Below, one piece after another: positions 1 through 5,506 of a stretch of 6,949 bases of DNA. The stretch lies in contig JAEUJT010000359.1 in the NCBI GenBank assembly GCA_016793525.1, positions 1 through 6,949 of the forward strand. The letters run 5' to 3'. Both the position numbers and the translations under genes were made by a program. How positions within the stretch are numbered: the stretch's first letter is position 1; the number at the start of each line of letters is the position of its first letter. The notes under the pieces were generated by a model. It was not told the DNA's origin and searched no databases. It was given only the letters and a program-made list of their open reading frames with translations. The DNA comes from Archangium sp. GTDB taxonomy: Bacteria > Myxococcota > Myxococcia > Myxococcales > Myxococcaceae.

Positions 1-71
1 GCGGCCCGGTGGGCACACGCGCTGGCGAGAGAAAGCACCACGGCGCACGCGGCACGGCAGAGGGTTCTCAT
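1..71 (-). CDS. Probable lipoprotein, N-terminal fragment (continues beyond window)
   Basis: An ATG at the complement of 69-71 opens 23 codons that run off the left edge without a stop. The residues look like a lipoprotein signal peptide: MRTLCR start with Arg at positions 2 and 6, a hydrophobic core (AVVLSLA, about residues 10-16), and a lipobox-like ASAC with the candidate lipidated Cys at residue 19, followed by AHRA. Ala rather than Leu at lipobox position -3 is acceptable but not ideal. It lies 53 bp downstream of the second ArsA-like ATPase gene on the same strand, so it may be co-transcribed or have its own promoter. Only a weak GGA lies just upstream of the ATG. The mature protein is not in the window, so no function can be given. 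A chance open stretch in GC-rich DNA is possible, but the signal-peptide composition argues against it. Confidence 0.5.
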   Translation of the reverse strand, partial: MRTLCRAACAVVLSLASACAHRA

Positions 72-90
72 AGGGTCCACACTCGACACG

Positions 91-110
91 CAAAGGAACC
101 GGCAAGTTCC
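91..110 (-). terminator. Weak hairpin followed by TTTG, possible attenuator/terminator
   Basis: A 5-bp inverted repeat (GGAAC at 95-99, GTTCC at 106-110, 6-base loop) lies between the ATPase stop codon (complement of 125-127) and the lipoprotein start. Read on the minus strand the stem is followed by TTTG. The stem is short and the T run is only three bases, so it could at most cause partial termination; chance occurrence is quite possible. Confidence 0.2.
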
Positions 111-124
111 CGAAGTCGGAGACG

Positions 125-1255
125 TTAACGCCCCGGCCGCCTGGCGTCCTGGCCCGAGCTGCCGGCCTCGCCGAACAGATGTCGCGACGTATCCCACATG
201 CCGGCCAGGTCGTGCACGTCTCGCTCGAACAGCGGCACCTCGATGACTGGCGTCGGAGCGCACGCAGTGCGCAACATGGCCACGGCCTTGGCGTCGCGGG
301 TGGCCAGCCGCTCGTTTTCGCCCAGCGTCGCCTCGACCGGCGCGCGGAGAGCGTCGGGGAGCCTCGCCGCGGCGGCCCACAGCTCGGGTGCCACCGGTGG
401 CTGCACCCGGTTGCACACCACCGCCGCCACGTGCAGCTTGTTCTGTCGGAGCGTGGTGTGAAAGGCGATGGCCTCGCTGAGCCGCTCCGGCATGGGCGCG
501 GTCACGACCACGAAGGCCGTGGTCGGCGCCTGAAGCAACGCCCGCGTCTGGTGCGCGCGCTCACGAAAGCCTTCGTTCATGCCCGACATCGCCAACATGA
601 AGTCGGTGAGCTGCTGCAGCGTCTCCGCGCCGGTGAAGCGGGAGAGCGTCTTCGCCAGATACCCGCCGCCCCAGCTCAGAAAGCTCAGGCCCACGCGCCC
701 CGCCTGGAGCGCCGGCGCCAGCAGCCATTTCGCCGCGTCGTTGTCGAGAAAGTCGAGGAGCCGGTTGGGCGCGTCGAGAAAGTCGAGCGCGTGCGCGGCC
801 GGCGGGGTGTCGAGCACGATGCGCTGGGTGCGGCGGCGGGTCGACAGCTCCCACAGCTTCTCCATGGCGATGTACTCCTGCGAGCCCGCGAGCCGGCCCG
901 AGAGCGCCTGGTAGAAGCGGTTGCGCAGAATCGCGTCGCGCTTGTCGGGCGGCGCGTGGCGTTCGACCAGCGCGTCCCACGTGTGCTTCATGTCGAGCAT
1001 CATCGCGTAGAGCGGTGCGCCGGGCGCCAGCCCCGCCCGGGCGAAGATCTCGTCGCCGACGCGGGTCTCGGCGTTGGCGAACGTTTGCAGCCCCAGTGCG
1101 TTGGCCAGTCGCTTCGCCGGGTCGATGGTGCAGACGAGCGTCGACTCGCCGCGCATCGCGCTCCGGAGGCCCAGCGTCGCGGCGATGGTCGTTTTCCCCA
1201 CGCCGCCCGCCCCGACCACGAGCAATACGTCATGGCCGTCGAGGAGCGTGCTCAC
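125..1255 (-). CDS. ArsA/Get3-like P-loop ATPase, subunit lacking the signature lysine
   Basis: A 376-aa protein of the ArsA/Get3 (anion-transporting or tail-anchored-protein-targeting) ATPase family, cytosolic, with no signal or membrane segment. The P-loop GAGGVGKTT is at residues 15-23; the family's signature lysine (second position of GKGGVGKT) is Ala16, while the Walker lysine is Lys21. Switch I TIDPAK keeps the catalytic-type Asp45. Walker B/Switch II is LDTPPAAHALDF with Asp149. No CxxC zinc motif of Get3 and no ArsA metal-site cysteine cluster is visible, so arsenite export is not indicated. A methionine-rich stretch (FMLAMSGMNEGF, about residues 240-251) could be part of a hydrophobic client groove; this is speculative. 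The start is GTG at the complement of 1253-1255: GGAGG lies 7 bases upstream, the GTGA overlaps the stop of the preceding ATPase gene, and the P-loop begins 14 residues in. The frame stays open to base 1624 but that extension is low-complexity and antisense-like. Paired ATPases of this kind (for example the mycobacterial Rv3679/Rv3680 pair) form one functional unit. Confidence 0.9.
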   Translation of the reverse strand: MSTLLDGHDVLLVVGAGGVGKTTIAATLGLRSAMRGESTLVCTIDPAKRLANALGLQTFANAETRVGDEIFARAGLAPGAPLYAMMLDMKHTWDALVERHAPPDKRDAILRNRFYQALSGRLAGSQEYIAMEKLWELSTRRRTQRIVLDTPPAAHALDFLDAPNRLLDFLDNDAAKWLLAPALQAGRVGLSFLSWGGGYLAKTLSRFTGAETLQQLTDFMLAMSGMNEGFRERAHQTRALLQAPTTAFVVVTAPMPERLSEAIAFHTTLRQNKLHVAAVVCNRVQPPVAPELWAAAARLPDALRAPVEATLGENERLATRDAKAVAMLRTACAPTPVIEVPLFERDVHDLAGMWDTSRHLFGEAGSSGQDARRPGR

Positions 1256-2145
1256 GGGGCCGCCTCCAGCGCTTTCACCACCGCGTCGATGGCGCCGCGC
1301 CCGAAGTCTTCGCCCGAGAGCCGAGGCACCTCCACGACCGGCAAGCCAAGCACCGCCAGCTGGGCCGCCGACGTTCGAGTGCGCTCGGCGCGCGCCGCGT
1401 GCGCCCGAGCCACCTCCGCCAGCGCCGGGGGCAGCGCCGCCAGCGACGCCTCGTCGAACCGTGGAGCCACCGCCGCGTTGAGCACCACGACCGACGGCGT
1501 CACGTGCACCCGCTCGCGCAGCGCCTCGGCGAGCTCCAAGGTCTCCGTCACTGGCAGTGCCTCGGGGAGCGAGACGAGCACCGCCGCGGTCGTCACCGGG
1601 TCGACCAGAAGGTCGCGCATCCACCGCACGTCGTTGGCCAGCGCTCCAGGTGGCACCGTGTCGAGAATCACCTGCGGCACGGAGAGGAAGGTGATGGCGT
1701 GGCCCGTCGCCGGAGCGTCGACCACCACGCGCTCGAAGCGCCAGCTGCCATCGCGCCGCTTCTCGTTGACGTGAAAGAGCAGCTTGCCGAGCAGCACCAG
1801 CTCCTGCAGCGACGGCACGAAGCGAAGAAAGGCGTGCACCAGCCGGTTCTGAAACACCGCGTCGTAGATGCTCTCGAACTTCAGCTTCATCAGCGCGTAT
1901 TCGCGCAGCGCTTCTTGGGGCCGCAGGTTCACCACCCAGAGGTTCTCCTCGACCAAGGTCACCGTTGGACCGACCTGCGGTTTGCCGAGGAGGTGTGTGG
2001 TGCGCTCGGTGGCGTTGACCTCACACAACAAGGTTCGGAGGCCCTGACCCGCGCTGGCAGCGGCGAGCGCGGTGGCGATGGTCGATTTGCCGACGCCGCC
2101 TTTCCCCGTCACGACGAGCAGCCGGTGGTCGAGTGACGGGTGCAT
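1252..2145 (-). CDS. ArsA/Get3-like P-loop ATPase, subunit with signature lysine but altered Switch I
   Basis: A 297-aa cytosolic ATPase, first gene of a two-ATPase operon. The deviant Walker A GKGGVGKST is at residues 14-22, with signature Lys15 and Walker Lys20. Walker B/Switch II is VVVDAPATGHAITF with Asp143, closely matching the family's D-x-P-x-G-H motif. The Switch I position that is Asp in ArsA/Get3 (SxDPAH type) reads CEVNATER, with Asn44 in place of the catalytic Asp. The partner gene has the opposite pattern. Only one cysteine is seen (Cys41), so there is no CxxC zinc clasp or metalloregulatory site. The start is taken as ATG at the complement of 2143-2145, seven residues before the first beta strand; a GTG one codon upstream (2148) is equally possible and no clear Shine-Dalgarno precedes either. 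The open frame reaches 2262, but that would overlap the divergent gene at 2201 and adds residues unlike the family. The stop overlaps the next gene's GTG by four bases. Confidence 0.9.
   Translation of the reverse strand: MHPSLDHRLLVVTGKGGVGKSTIATALAAASAGQGLRTLLCEVNATERTTHLLGKPQVGPTVTLVEENLWVVNLRPQEALREYALMKLKFESIYDAVFQNRLVHAFLRFVPSLQELVLLGKLLFHVNEKRRDGSWRFERVVVDAPATGHAITFLSVPQVILDTVPPGALANDVRWMRDLLVDPVTTAAVLVSLPEALPVTETLELAEALRERVHVTPSVVVLNAAVAPRFDEASLAALPPALAEVARAHAARAERTRTSAAQLAVLGLPVVEVPRLSGEDFGRGAIDAVVKALEAAP
1263..1267 (-). promoter_or_regulatory. Ribosome binding site (GGAGG) fixing the GTG start of the second ATPase
   Basis: GGAGG on the minus strand with a 7-base spacer to the GTG at 1255. 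It lies inside the last codons of the upstream ATPase gene, so ribosomes ending there can restart directly. It supports the GTG over any start in the long upstream extension of the same frame. Confidence 0.7.
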
Positions 2146-2163
2146 CACGAGGCGTGCTGCACA

Positions 2164-2192
2164 TTGACATGGCACGTCGCCGAGATCACCAT
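2164..2192 (+). promoter_or_regulatory. Candidate sigma-70-type promoter for the phasin-like/parA operon
   Basis: A perfect TTGACA at 2164-2169 is followed, after 17 bases, by CACCAT at 2187-2192 (three of six matches to TATAAT). Transcription would begin around 2199, one or two bases before the ATG at 2201, giving a leaderless mRNA. This would explain why no Shine-Dalgarno precedes that ATG. A short inverted repeat (CGTGC 2153-2157, GCACG 2172-2176) straddles the -35 and could be an operator. The -10 is poor, so this is tentative. Confidence 0.3.
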
Positions 2193-2200
2193 CCGCCGCC

Positions 2201-2500
2201 ATGCTCAAGGACAACCCCGTGATGAAGAAGCTCGTCGCCACCGGCGAGGAGCGCATCGGCAAGCTCGTGCAGCAGCTGATGTCGAATGAGAAGTTCGTCA
2301 GCGGCGTTCAGACCATCGTCGGCCGCGCGCTGTCCGCCAAGGGCACGCTCGACAAGTCGCTCCGCACCGCGCTGTCGGCCATGAACCTGCCGTCGACCGC
2401 TGACGTTGAAACGCTGCGCGAGAAGATCGACGAACTCGACAAGGTGCTGAGCGACCTCGACGGGAAGATCGACGAGCTGGTGCAGGCCAAGAAGAAGTGA
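2201..2500 (+). CDS. Small phasin-like coiled-coil protein, coupled to parA
   Basis: A 99-aa, fully helical-looking protein without signal peptide or membrane segment. The N-terminal half is amphipathic with basic residues (Lys3, Lys9, Lys10, Lys21). Then comes NLPSTADVETL (62-72), which resembles the N-[LV]-P-S-x-x-D-[VI]-x-x-L segment that leads into the C-terminal coiled coil of PhaF/PhaI-type phasins. From about 69 to 94 it has heptad-like spacing of Leu/Ile (L72, I76, L79, L83, L86, I90, L93) ending in a KKK tail. Phasins coat PHA granules in the cytoplasm. It overlaps the downstream ParA gene by four bases (GTGA, 2497-2500) and lies near phaR, which fits a granule-associated role. It is shorter than many phasins, so an alternative is a dedicated ParA adaptor. 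The ATG has no Shine-Dalgarno; an in-frame Met at residue 8 is less likely. The call rests on motif resemblance, not on a search. Confidence 0.7.
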   Translation: MLKDNPVMKKLVATGEERIGKLVQQLMSNEKFVSGVQTIVGRALSAKGTLDKSLRTALSAMNLPSTADVETLREKIDELDKVLSDLDGKIDELVQAKKK

Positions 2501-3258
2501 CCCGCGTCTTCGCCTTCATCAACGAGAAGGGCGGCACCGGGAAGACGACGCTGGCCGTCAACGTGGCGGCCTTCTGGGCGCTCCGCCGCAAGAAGCGGGT
2601 GCTGCTGGTCGACCTCGACACCCAGGGCCACGCCGGCAAATCCCTGGGCGTCGACGTGCGCGCGTCGGCGCCCAACGTGTTTCACCTGCTCACCGACGAC
2701 CAGCTCACCCTCGCCGACGTGACCAAGGGCACACCGGTGCCGCAGCTGTGGCTCGTGCCGGGGTGGAAAGAGCTCGCCGAGTTCCCGATGCGGGTCGCCG
2801 CCGCACCCGACCGGGAGCTCCTCCTGAGAGATCGCGTGGTGGAGCCCGCGCGCAGCCGCTACGACGTGGTGGTGCTCGACGCGCCTCCGTCGCTCGGTTT
2901 GGTGAGCACCAACATTCTGGCCGCCGCCACCGACGTGGTGGTGCCCGTGGCGACGACCTATTTGGCGCTCGACGGCTGCGCGGAGATCGCCGAGACCGTG
3001 CGCGACGTGGCCACCCGCCTCAACCCCGAGCTGCGCATCACCCGCGTAGTGCCGACGCTGTACCGGAAGACCGCGCTCGCGGACGAGGTGGTGGCCGCGC
3101 TGGAGACGAACTTCCCCAAGCGGGTGTCGCCGGCGCTGGGCTTCAACGTGGCCATCGACGAGGCCCAGAGCCACGGCCAGACGATTTGGGAGTACGCGCC
3201 CTGGAGCCGCGGCGCCACCATGCTGCAGCAGCTCGCCGAGGCGCTCGAGCGGGCCTGA
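2497..3258 (+). CDS. ParA/Soj-family ATPase (orphan, cargo-positioning type)
   Basis: A 253-aa cytosolic ParA/MinD-superfamily ATPase. It has the deviant Walker A KGGTGKTT at residues 11-18 (signature Lys11, Walker Lys16), Walker A' LLVDLDTQG with Asp39 and Asp41, and Walker B VVVLDAPPS with Asp128. The later VVPTLYRKTALADEV segment (about 183-197) corresponds to the region of ParA that in chromosomal Soj proteins reads LTMYDxRT. There is no N-terminal HTH extension of the P1 ParA type, and the length matches short Soj/McdA-like proteins. ParA dimers bind DNA non-specifically with ATP and move a cargo whose adaptor stimulates hydrolysis. No parB or parS-like array is in the window; the upstream coupled coiled-coil gene is the obvious candidate partner. 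Translation starts at a GTG overlapping the previous stop; only a weak purine stretch precedes it, so coupling probably drives initiation. It converges with phaR, 20 bp apart, with no convincing terminator between. Confidence 0.93.
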   Translation: MTRVFAFINEKGGTGKTTLAVNVAAFWALRRKKRVLLVDLDTQGHAGKSLGVDVRASAPNVFHLLTDDQLTLADVTKGTPVPQLWLVPGWKELAEFPMRVAAAPDRELLLRDRVVEPARSRYDVVVLDAPPSLGLVSTNILAAATDVVVPVATTYLALDGCAEIAETVRDVATRLNPELRITRVVPTLYRKTALADEVVAALETNFPKRVSPALGFNVAIDEAQSHGQTIWEYAPWSRGATMLQQLAEALERA

Positions 3259-3278
3259 CGCGGCCCCTCGGGGAGACT

Positions 3279-3860
3279 TCAGCGCCGCCGCTCTTCGATG
3301 GCGTCGACCTTCTTCTCGAGCTGCTCGATGCGCTGTACCAGGGTGTTCAAGTCGCGGGTGAGCGCCGGGAGGCCGCCCAGCACGTTTTCGAGCACCGTCT
3401 TCACCCGCTCATCGATGCGCGCCTGCCAGGCCTCGACCGCCTTCTGCGACTGCTGGAGCAGCGCGGCGGGGGTGAGCGGCTCTTCGGGCGCGTTCTCTCG
3501 GCCGAGGATCTTGTCGAGCCGCTGCGCGGTCTCGTGTTTGAGCGACTCCACGCGCGGGGTCACCTGAGTGGAGATGAAGTCGCCCAGCGACTCGCTCGGG
3601 TGGCGAATGATCTCGCGCAGCACGGAGAGCGACAGCTGATTTTTCTTCTTCTCTTCTTCGAAGACGATCTGCGCCAGCGTCACCGAGGTCAGATCTTCCT
3701 TGGTGCGGTTGTCGACGATCTTGACCTCGACGCCTTGCTTCACCATGTCGGCGATCTCGTCGAGCGTCACGTAGCGGCTCTCGACCGTGTCGTAGAGCTT
3801 GCGGTTCGTGTAGCGCTTGATGACTTTCGGCTCGCGCGTGGTGGCTTCGGCTTGGCTCAT
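3279..3860 (-). CDS. phaR: Polyhydroxyalkanoate synthesis regulator PhaR
   Basis: A 193-aa protein with the PhaR DNA-binding domain at about residues 12-70: the signature RYTNRKLYDT (16-25), then YVTLDEIADMVKQG and VKIVDNRTKEDLTSVTLAQI. A second conserved stretch (LREIIRHP, 81-88) follows. In known PHA producers PhaR binds phasin promoters and also PHA itself, so phasin genes are derepressed when polymer accumulates. The C-terminal half (about 135-193) is helical and ends in a coiled coil, LNTLVQRIEQLEKKVDAIEE (171-190), similar in style to the phasin-like protein encoded nearby. The ATG at the complement of 3858-3860 is chosen because GAGG lies five bases upstream and homology begins soon after; the open frame upstream to 3953 is non-homologous. 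The gene stands alone on its strand, converging on parA, and its upstream region is shared with the divergent zinc-ribbon gene. Total length is close to usual PhaR proteins. Confidence 0.93.
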   Translation of the reverse strand: MSQAEATTREPKVIKRYTNRKLYDTVESRYVTLDEIADMVKQGVEVKIVDNRTKEDLTSVTLAQIVFEEEKKKNQLSLSVLREIIRHPSESLGDFISTQVTPRVESLKHETAQRLDKILGRENAPEEPLTPAALLQQSQKAVEAWQARIDERVKTVLENVLGGLPALTRDLNTLVQRIEQLEKKVDAIEERRR

Positions 3861-3865
3861 GTCGG

Positions 3866-3869
3866 CCTC
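3866..3869 (-). promoter_or_regulatory. Ribosome binding site of phaR (GAGG)
   Basis: GAGG on the minus strand with a 5-base spacer to the ATG at 3860. It decides for this start over the open frame that continues upstream to 3953. Confidence 0.6.
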
Positions 3870-3894
3870 ACAAGTGGAGCGGCGATACCACGAA

Positions 3895-3925
3895 TTGAGG
3901 CGTTTTCCAGGGGCCACGGTATGCT
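3895..3925 (+). promoter_or_regulatory. Possible promoter for the zinc-ribbon gene
   Basis: TTGAGG at 3895-3900 and TATGCT at 3920-3925 (four of six to TATAAT) are separated by 19 bases, longer than the preferred 17. It sits in the 98-bp divergent gap between phaR and the zinc-ribbon gene and would give a leader of about 27 bases. Suggestive only. Confidence 0.25.
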
Positions 3926-3958
3926 CCAGGCCAGCTTCTGCTGAGAGCGCCACCGGCC

Positions 3959-5497
3959 ATGATCGTCAAATGCGAACAGTGCCAGACGCGCTTCAAGATC
4001 CCCGACGAGAAGGTCACCGAGAAGGGCGTCAAAGTTCGCTGCACGAAGTGCGGCCACACCTTTCGAGTGGCCAAAGAAAGCTCGGCTGACGCCGCCACCG
4101 GGCAGATCCCCGCGCTCCAGACCTCGACCCAGGTGGCCTACGTGCCGCCCGGCAGCTCCGACACGGTGTTGACCGTGCGCCCGCCGCCGGCTGATCCCTT
4201 TTCGGCGTTCGGCACCGGCCAGGCCCCCATCGCTCCAGAGGCGACCCGCCCTGGCGTCTTCGCCCTGGGCGTCGAGGCCACGCGGCTGCCCAATTTCTCA
4301 CCGCCGTCGGCGCCCCGCTCGGTGCCGGCCACCTCTGCGCCGTTCGACTTCTCCACGCTGATTCCCACCGCGCCGCCGCCGGCCGTTCGCCCCGCTCCGA
4401 CCCGCAGCATTCCGGCGGTGCCACCAGCGGTCGTCCCGCCGGTCTCGGGGGGCCCTCGGCAGCCAACTGTCCAGCCCGCGCCTTTCGATTTCTCCGCTCT
4501 CGGGCCACCCTCCACCGCGCCGGCGGCCGGGAGCGCGCCGTTCGACTTCTCCGCGCTGGGTCCTTCGGCGCCGCCGCCACCTCGCGTCGCGGCCGCTCCG
4601 GCGGCTTTCGACTTCGGCGCGGTGAGCCCGCCGCCCCCTTCAGCGCCTCCCGCCCCGCCCCCCCCGCCTTCGCCTCCGCCCGCGGCCTCGCTCCTGGGCG
4701 ATATTCCACCCGCGGGAACCGACGAATTTTTCACCACCTCGCTGCCGACCGATGTCGGCCGCTCGATGCTCGAAGACGTGCCCGAGCCGTCGGAGACGGC
4801 GACCGACTCGTTCGAGGCCGCTCCAGGGGCGGTGCCGCCCGACCAGCTCGACGAGGCCTCGGCCGTCTCCGTCACGGTGGCGCGGCTGACCAAGCCCAAG
4901 GCCGAGCCGGCGTCGTCCCCCTCTGGGGTGGTGCCGGTGCATCGCCCTCGGCCGCGCACCGTCTTCGGGGTGATCATCAACCTGATCATCGCCGTGCTGC
5001 TGGTGCTGGCGCTGGTGGTGGTGGGCTCGGCCCTGTTGAACGACGGCAAGGTGAACGCCTCGCTCCTCAGCGCGAAGCGGCTGCAGGCGCTGTTCTCGTC
5101 GCCGGCTGACTTCGTGCCCGCCGACATCTCCAACGGGCTGTACGACACGCGCAACGGCAAGCCGGTGTTCTACGTGCGCGGCGAGGTGCTCAACCGGAGC
5201 GGCCAGGCGACCCGGGTGCTGGTTCGCGCCGAGATTGTCGACGGCGACACCGAGGCCGTGGTGCGTACCGCCGAGGTGATGGCCGGTGCGCCGCCCACGC
5301 CCGAGCAGCTCCACGCTTTGTCCGGCGCCGACGATGTGAAGCGGCTGCTGGCGATGGTGTCTGACGCCGCGGGCCCGGTGGAGCCAGGCCAGGCCGCCCC
5401 CTTCGTGGTGACCTTCTTCGAATACCCGCCCGACCTGAAGGCCTTCCGCGTGCGGGTGGTGGCGAGCGCGGCCGCGAAAGAAACTGCGGCGCGGTGA
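3959..5497 (+). CDS. Membrane-anchored MJ0042 zinc-ribbon protein with Pro/Ala-rich linker and DUF3426-like domain
   Basis: A 512-aa protein with four regions. Residues 1-36 form an MJ0042-type zinc ribbon: Cys5, Cys8, Cys28, Cys31, with RFKIP and VKVRCTKCGHTF between and around them. Residues about 45-330 are a Pro/Ala-rich, probably disordered linker carrying four FDF motifs (from 127, 174, 193 and 216) and a proline run near 226-242; the last part (255-320) is more acidic. One transmembrane helix spans about 336-358 (FGVIINLIIAVLLVLALVVV). Residues 361-512 resemble the DUF3426 domain, with FYVRGEVLNRSG (404-415) and a later VEPGQAAPFVVTF strand. The zinc ribbon should be cytoplasmic and the C-terminal domain periplasmic. 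This architecture is common in Myxococcota and other proteobacteria, but its function is not established. The ATG at 3959 puts the ribbon at the N-terminus as usual; the Shine-Dalgarno is weak (GAGAG, 11 bases upstream). The helical-repeat gene follows 9 bp later and is probably co-transcribed. Confidence 0.9.
   Translation: MIVKCEQCQTRFKIPDEKVTEKGVKVRCTKCGHTFRVAKESSADAATGQIPALQTSTQVAYVPPGSSDTVLTVRPPPADPFSAFGTGQAPIAPEATRPGVFALGVEATRLPNFSPPSAPRSVPATSAPFDFSTLIPTAPPPAVRPAPTRSIPAVPPAVVPPVSGGPRQPTVQPAPFDFSALGPPSTAPAAGSAPFDFSALGPSAPPPPRVAAAPAAFDFGAVSPPPPSAPPAPPPPPSPPPAASLLGDIPPAGTDEFFTTSLPTDVGRSMLEDVPEPSETATDSFEAAPGAVPPDQLDEASAVSVTVARLTKPKAEPASSPSGVVPVHRPRPRTVFGVIINLIIAVLLVLALVVVGSALLNDGKVNASLLSAKRLQALFSSPADFVPADISNGLYDTRNGKPVFYVRGEVLNRSGQATRVLVRAEIVDGDTEAVVRTAEVMAGAPPTPEQLHALSGADDVKRLLAMVSDAAGPVEPGQAAPFVVTFFEYPPDLKAFRVRVVASAAAKETAAR
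4337..4624 (+). repeat. Four-copy FDF motif in the zinc-ribbon protein linker
   Basis: Four copies of a short motif, consensus A-P-F-D-F-S-A-L-G, lie in the disordered linker: APFDFSTL (residues 127-134), APFDFSALG (174-182), APFDFSALG (193-201) and AAFDFGAV (215-222). The spacings are unequal (47, 19 and 22-23 residues), and codons differ between copies (for example TTCGACTTC versus TTCGATTTC). This suggests conservation of the peptide rather than recent DNA duplication. Such aromatic-acidic-aromatic peptides are typical short linear docking motifs; the partner is unknown. Confidence 0.75.
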
Positions 5498-5506
5498 AGG
5501 GGCGTC

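Noticed and set aside
1256..1624. N-terminal extension of the second ATPase to an ATG at 1624
   Set aside because: The extension is Arg/Gly/Ala low complexity, runs through the body of the other ATPase gene, and a GGAGG-preceded GTG at 1255 gives the normal family N-terminus.
179..1774. 531-codon open frame on the plus strand
   Set aside because: It is antisense to both ATPase genes, rich in Arg/His/Gly/Ala as expected from the complement of GC-rich codons, has no recognisable motif, and conflicts with the clear P-loop proteins on the minus strand.
2146..2262. N-terminal extension of the first ATPase to 2262 (or to the ATG at 2202)
   Set aside because: It would overlap or abut the divergent phasin-like gene and adds residues with no family resemblance before the expected first beta strand.
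3259..3278. CCCCTCGGGG palindrome between parA and phaR as a bidirectional terminator
   Set aside because: The stem is at most three or four pairs with a minimal loop and no T run on either strand.
3932..3943. CAGC-TTCT-GCTG inverted repeat upstream of the zinc-ribbon gene as a PhaR operator
   Set aside because: Four-base arms are expected by chance in this composition, and it does not match the CTGC/GCAG orientation I recall for PhaR sites.
2748..3944. 398-codon plus-strand frame spanning the end of parA and the phaR region
   Set aside because: It is a shifted frame through parA and then antisense to phaR; Arg/Ala-rich with no motif, whereas both overlapped genes have clear signatures.
3861..3953. 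Upstream extension of PhaR to an ATG at 3953
   Set aside because: The added residues are unlike PhaR, and the ATG at 3860 has GAGG at ideal spacing.
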